Shown piece by piece: positions 60,435-64,000 of a stretch of DNA of 64,000 nucleotides; within the stretch, counting starts at the first letter, position 1; every line of letters starts with the position of its first letter. The notes under the pieces were generated by a model that saw only the letters and a program-made list of their open reading frames with translations, did no database searches and was not told the DNA's origin. The translations under genes were made by a program, and so were the position numbers. The stretch is from Canna indica (Eukaryota; Streptophyta; Magnoliopsida; Zingiberales; Cannaceae): NCBI GenBank assembly GCA_034359265.1, contig CP136896.1, positions 23,467,501-23,531,500 on the forward strand, read 5' to 3'.

Positions 60435-61952
60435 TGTTGGCTTTAGGTTTTCAACCTTAGCCTTAATCTCGGTTTTGAAGGTTTTGATGATAACAAACAT
60501 GGGACTAATAATTTCATTGAGAATATATTTCAGGTTCCATATCAATTAGCATTCGATGTCTTAGATCGAAAATATCGGAAGAAATCGGAAATCGGAAGAA
60601 CATTGATCGTCGCGCTCGGGTTCGTCGCGGAAGTTTATCGAAGATCGACGAGTGCACCAAAGTCACTTGGATGAGTCCAAAGATCAAGTCAAAATCTCTC
60701 CAAGATGATGCTCATTGAAAGTCGGAACCCGGAAACCAAGCGTGGAAGAAATAGGCTGAAAAAATAATTTCAGCCTATGTTCGGTCGACCAGGCGGTCGA
60801 CCGAATAGGGCAATAAAGAAAGGCCCAGCCATTTCGATCGACCAGTGGGCACTTCGGTTGACCAGGCGTAAGTTTACTGAAAAATGGTAGTGGGCACTTC
60901 GGTCGACCGATAGTGGCTGGTTTTGGGCAGTAGAATTGGCAGTCGACCGGTCGGTCAACCGACCTATTGAAAGATGAAGACACGAGATCCCGTCGATCGA
61001 CTGATGTGTTGATCGAAGGTTGGGGATGAATAATCATGTCTGGACGATCAACCGACCATAGACAGAAGAGAAGCGACCTGTAACAGATAGTTTTCTATTC
61101 GACCGGCGGCCTGTAACAGATAGTTTTCTATCCGTTGAATAGTCGTTTCTTCACGAGGGTATAAATACACCCTCATATACTTCATTTAAAGTCTTTTACT
61201 TGATTTTTACAAAATTTATTGATCCATTGAAAGGAAGATTTGAGCCTTCCAACGATTGATCAAGCGCGCTCTGCTATTTCCGCGAACACCTTCTCAAGCG
61301 CCAGCTGCTGCCTCAACTCGGGTGATTGATTCATGCTCTACCCCTTGACGAGTTGAAGGATTGAAGGATTGCAAAAGAGCTTTCTCTATTGGTTTCATTC
61401 TTTAGCTCTTTTCAATTGTATTTTAAGTGTTATTTAAACTGTGTTTAATTTGTGCATTTGTAGAAGACCGGGTGTTTGGTCTTCTGTGTGAAGTGGTATC
61501 CTTGGTGTAGAAGGAGTAAAACAACTTGTGTAAACTTAGTGTTTGCTAGGATTAGTTTAGTTGTCCCTTAGGGTTGAGGTGGAAGAGGACTCTCGATAAG
61601 AAGGCGGTGACTTCCGGGTGTGGGAGTGCCTTAGGTCGAGAGTGCGTCTCTTCGGTGAAAAGTCCTCTGTGTAAGGGAAACGTAAATTAATCTAGTAAAA
61701 CTAGTTTAGAAATCCTAAGCGGGGTGCTTAGGTAGTGGAGTAGGCATTGAGGCCGAACCACTATAAATATCTTGTGTTTGCATTGTTATTATTGCTTGTT
61801 TTTATTGCCTTATCATTTATCGCTTCCGCATATAATCATCGAATTGCAAATTGCCTAAACCAATCTAAGTAAACGAGTAAAAGTGGATTTAGGCCAATTG
61901 TATTAGTAAACACACTATTCACCCCTCCTCTAGTGTCGCTATTTTGCCAACA
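60435..61952 (+). repeat. 3' LTR of gag-only element copy 2
   Basis: 1518 bp, the same length as the 3' LTR of copy 1. Starts TGTTGGCTTTAGG, ends TTTGCCAACA, followed by the TTCTT duplication. TATA-like TATAAATA at about 61161. The palindrome cluster (60780-61060) has fewer GGTCGACC units than the 5' LTR. Confidence 0.92.
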
Positions 61953-62331
61953 TTCTTTACTTTGTGAATTCGTTCCGGTGTTCTCTCATCATTCTTTCCC
62001 TTCTCTTAGCTGCCTAATTCTTGGTGGAAGGGCCGATCGCTATTTGGTGGAGATCGGTATCAAGGATCTTGTCCGTTGAGCCACAACGAGCCCGAGAGGT
62101 CACTGCCCTTTTATTACGAGGCACTTGGTGTGGACTATCATTGGAGGACGGACACGTGTGCGTCTTACAATTAGGGATTCGAGCAGCAATTACAAATAAC
62201 GGCGTAAGGTATAAATTCTGCTGATAATATCCTATTGAATTCCTTAATATTGCTAATGTAGATCGTTATTTTTAGGATATTTAAAATTTTTAAAATTACT
62301 TTTTCCGCTGCGTTGTCCATTCACATCCCAA
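61953..62331. repeat. Older unassigned repeat, final segment
   Basis: Begins with the TTCTT duplication and resumes the sequence broken at 47016. It ends TTTTTCCGCTGCGTTGTCC then CATCCCAACA, resembling the end of a copia-type LTR. A small ORF (62021-62224) has no recognisable family. Confidence 0.45.
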
Positions 62332-62431
62332 CACCTTCCTATGACGCTAATGATCTTCATTGAGCTATGTTTTGAGATTCCTATGTTTTGGTTGAGACAT
62401 TTTCACCCAAACCCTAGCTTTTGTAAGTTGA

Positions 62432-63698
62432 ATATCCACACTAGGTGGGTGAATAGTGTGTTACGTTGATTCTTATGCCTAATTTTGATTTTAGTGGATT
62501 CTTGAGTAATTAGGCAAAACAAGCAATAGATGCACAAATCTAGGGTTTCTCATTTTGAAAGCTCAGAAGATGCAAGAGTGAACTCAAGAATGGCTTAGGG
62601 AGCTTTATGAGGGGTTTATATAGATTCCCAACAACTAGGCTCAGGTAAAAAGTGGTTTAACGACTATTTTTTCTAGTTGTTGCTGTGCTGGTCGAAGGTT
62701 AATCGATCAATGACCGATGATCGACCAAATAGCTACTGGAAAATTCCAATACTTTTCGGTCGAAGTTCGATCGGACCTTCGATCACGAATGGCCTATACT
62801 AGAGGGGAGGGATAGTGTGTTATCTAAAAACTGAAGCCTAATTTCCAATCTTAAATGTTTCTTTATAACTTAGGCAATTCATAATTCTAATAGCAAGCAG
62901 ATGGAAAGTAGCTATGCAATCAAACAAACACCAAAGTAAGCAATGCACATATGCACCCCTGCTGAGGATTTTTAACTTAGCTTTACTATATTATAATTGT
63001 TTCCATACACTTGAGGACTTTTCCCGAGAAGTCTTCGCTCTCACCGAAGGCACATCCACACCTAGAAGTCTCCGCCTTCAAATCGAGAGCACTCTTCCAA
63101 CTAGGGATGACAATTCAAATCGGTTAACCACGGTTATCCGGTTAATCAAACCGCGAAATCCGGTTTTGGATAGTGGATTTGCGGTTCGGTTTTGGTTTCG
63201 GATAGTAAAAAACTAAAAACTATTTAAAATTGGTACGGTTTCGATTATCGGGCCGCGAATAACTGATAACCAAAACCGGTTATATATTCGGTTTCCGTTA
63301 TCGATTTTTTACGATTAACCAGTATCCGAAACCGATTTAGTTATTAATCTTTGAACCAGTTATTCATTTACTACCAATTTTTTTTGGTAAACTAGTATCC
63401 GAAATCGATTTTGTTATTAATCTTTGAATCGATTATCTGTTTACTACTGGTTAACCTGTTCTATCCGAATCGAAAAATTCAATTTCGGTTTTGATTTCAA
63501 ATATAGGTTTTTGAAACCGACCGATTTTGATTTCGGTTTCGGTTTCGATTAGCGGGTTTGAAAATCGGTTTCGGTTTCGGTTAACCCACAAAAGTGCGGT
63601 TAACCGAACTGTTGCCATCCCTACTTCCACCTCAAACCATAAAGGACAACAAGAACTAATCTTAGCAAAACAAACTATGTCGGTGGACTTATGCCTCA
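62432..63698 (-). repeat. Two overlapping LTR relics of the gag-only superfamily
   Basis: Minus-strand LTR ends appear at about 62440 (GGTGGGTGAATAGTGTGTTA) and again at about 62800 (CTAGAGGGGAGGGATAGTGT), so a second relic starts inside or next to the first. Between them are ATCGATCAATGACCGATGAT-type palindromes. The second relic reads into the conserved core (GAGAAGTCTTCGCTCTCACC, about 63025) and is interrupted by a foldback element and then by another CACTA. Confidence 0.65.
63103..63622. mobile_element. Short foldback/MITE-like element rich in CGGTTTCGGTT
   Basis: About 520 bp. Ends AGGGATGACAA and TTGCCATCCCT are inverted repeats, and the body is almost entirely variants of CGGTTTTGGTTTCGG and its complement. 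It splits the LTR core: CTCTTCCA before and CTTCCACCTC after, suggesting a target duplication near CTTCCA. No coding capacity. The superfamily is uncertain (hAT-like ends are possible). Confidence 0.65.
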
Positions 63699-64000
63699 CA
63701 CTACTAAAAATCAGACAATCTGCGACAACCCTTTTGTGACGTCCAGGGCAAGGGTCGCAAATGCGACGGTTCTGTGACTGCGAGCCACGAGGGTGACATA
63801 GTCACAAAATTAATATCCCAAAAAAATTACCATCACAAAATTTATATCCTCGCGACGGCATGGCGACCGCATTACGATCGCCTTCTGCTGTCACAAAATC
63901 GTAAGGGATTACATTACTTTAACCCACACACGATCCCTTTTTCCTCTCTCTCTCTCTCTCTCTCGGTGTCACGCCCAAAACTTAGGATCACGTGACCGGC
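63699..64000 (+). mobile_element. Left end of a second CACTA family, cut by window edge
   Basis: Begins CACTACTAAAAATCAG inside the LTR relic. Its subterminal sequence has GCGACGG, GTCGCAAATGCGAC and TTTTGTGAC motifs rather than GCAACGGC, so it is a different CACTA family from copies 1-3. A (CT)n tract is at about 63943-63964. Confidence 0.75.

Larger units (their letters stand above)
47022..61952 (+). mobile_element. Gag-only LTR retrotransposon, copy 2, carrying CACTA copy 3
   Basis: Plus-strand sister of the element at 5627-13138. LTRs 47022-48505 and 60435-61952, perfect target duplication TTCTT (47017-47021, 61953-61957), primer binding site at 48507, purine tract before the 3' LTR. Without the CACTA insertion and one TGC it is about 7.74 kb. 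Internal content is a gag-like gene and 3.2 kb of non-coding modules; there is no pol. Confidence 0.93.

Noticed and set aside
62021..62224. Short host gene near the right end of the unassigned repeat
   Set aside because: 67 codons, no recognisable domain, lies in what looks like an LTR end.

Overview
This is nuclear DNA from a flowering plant. It has one spliced plant-type host gene with 24 exons and GT-AG introns, surrounded by CACTA transposons, plant Ty3/gypsy and copia-related LTR elements and L1-type LINEs. Nothing in the sequence fixes the family or species, and I see no prokaryotic, viral or organelle signature.

The only host gene I can support is a TOPLESS-related transcriptional corepressor (27203-34562, + strand). 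Its exons join into an uninterrupted 1126-codon reading frame. It lies in an AT-rich zone (about 22.7-37 kb), and intron 11 carries an antisense LINE fragment. The rest of the window is layered mobile DNA.

Left part (1-22718). The 3' end of a decayed CACTA element (1-2631) sits inside a LINE fragment (2632-4333). Next is a solo LTR of a Ty3/gypsy chromovirus (5244-15164) that was split by a complete gag-only LTR element on the minus strand (5627-13138). A truncated gypsy gag-pol region with its 3' LTR follows (15623-22270). The same 450-bp flank follows both gypsy LTRs, so this is a tandem duplication.

Middle (22719-37034). An inverted-repeat DNA element (24007-25190), the corepressor gene, then LTR relics and a foldback-like repeat.

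Right part (37035-64000). A deletion-derivative CACTA (37035-39932, TSD ATT), LTR relics, two solo LTRs with perfect 5-bp TSDs (41852-43400 and 44047-46395), and a second full gag-only LTR element (47022-61952, TSD TTCTT). Inside that element is a nearly complete CACTA (49100-56285, TSD TGC) with a 1119-aa transposase ORF and a five-exon second ORF. At the right edge are more LTR relics, a short foldback element and the first 300 bp of a different CACTA family.

The most distinctive content is two-fold. The first is a non-autonomous LTR family that encodes only Gag and keeps a 3-kb modular non-coding domain with palindromic TTGAC/GTCAA motifs at matching positions in both copies. The second is a CACTA family with a long conserved hairpin upstream of the transposase, a 26-bp minisatellite of variable copy number, and a deletion derivative whose junction makes an in-frame TNPD-N/TNPA-C fusion. 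All LTR, TIR and TSD boundaries were read by eye from the sequence.
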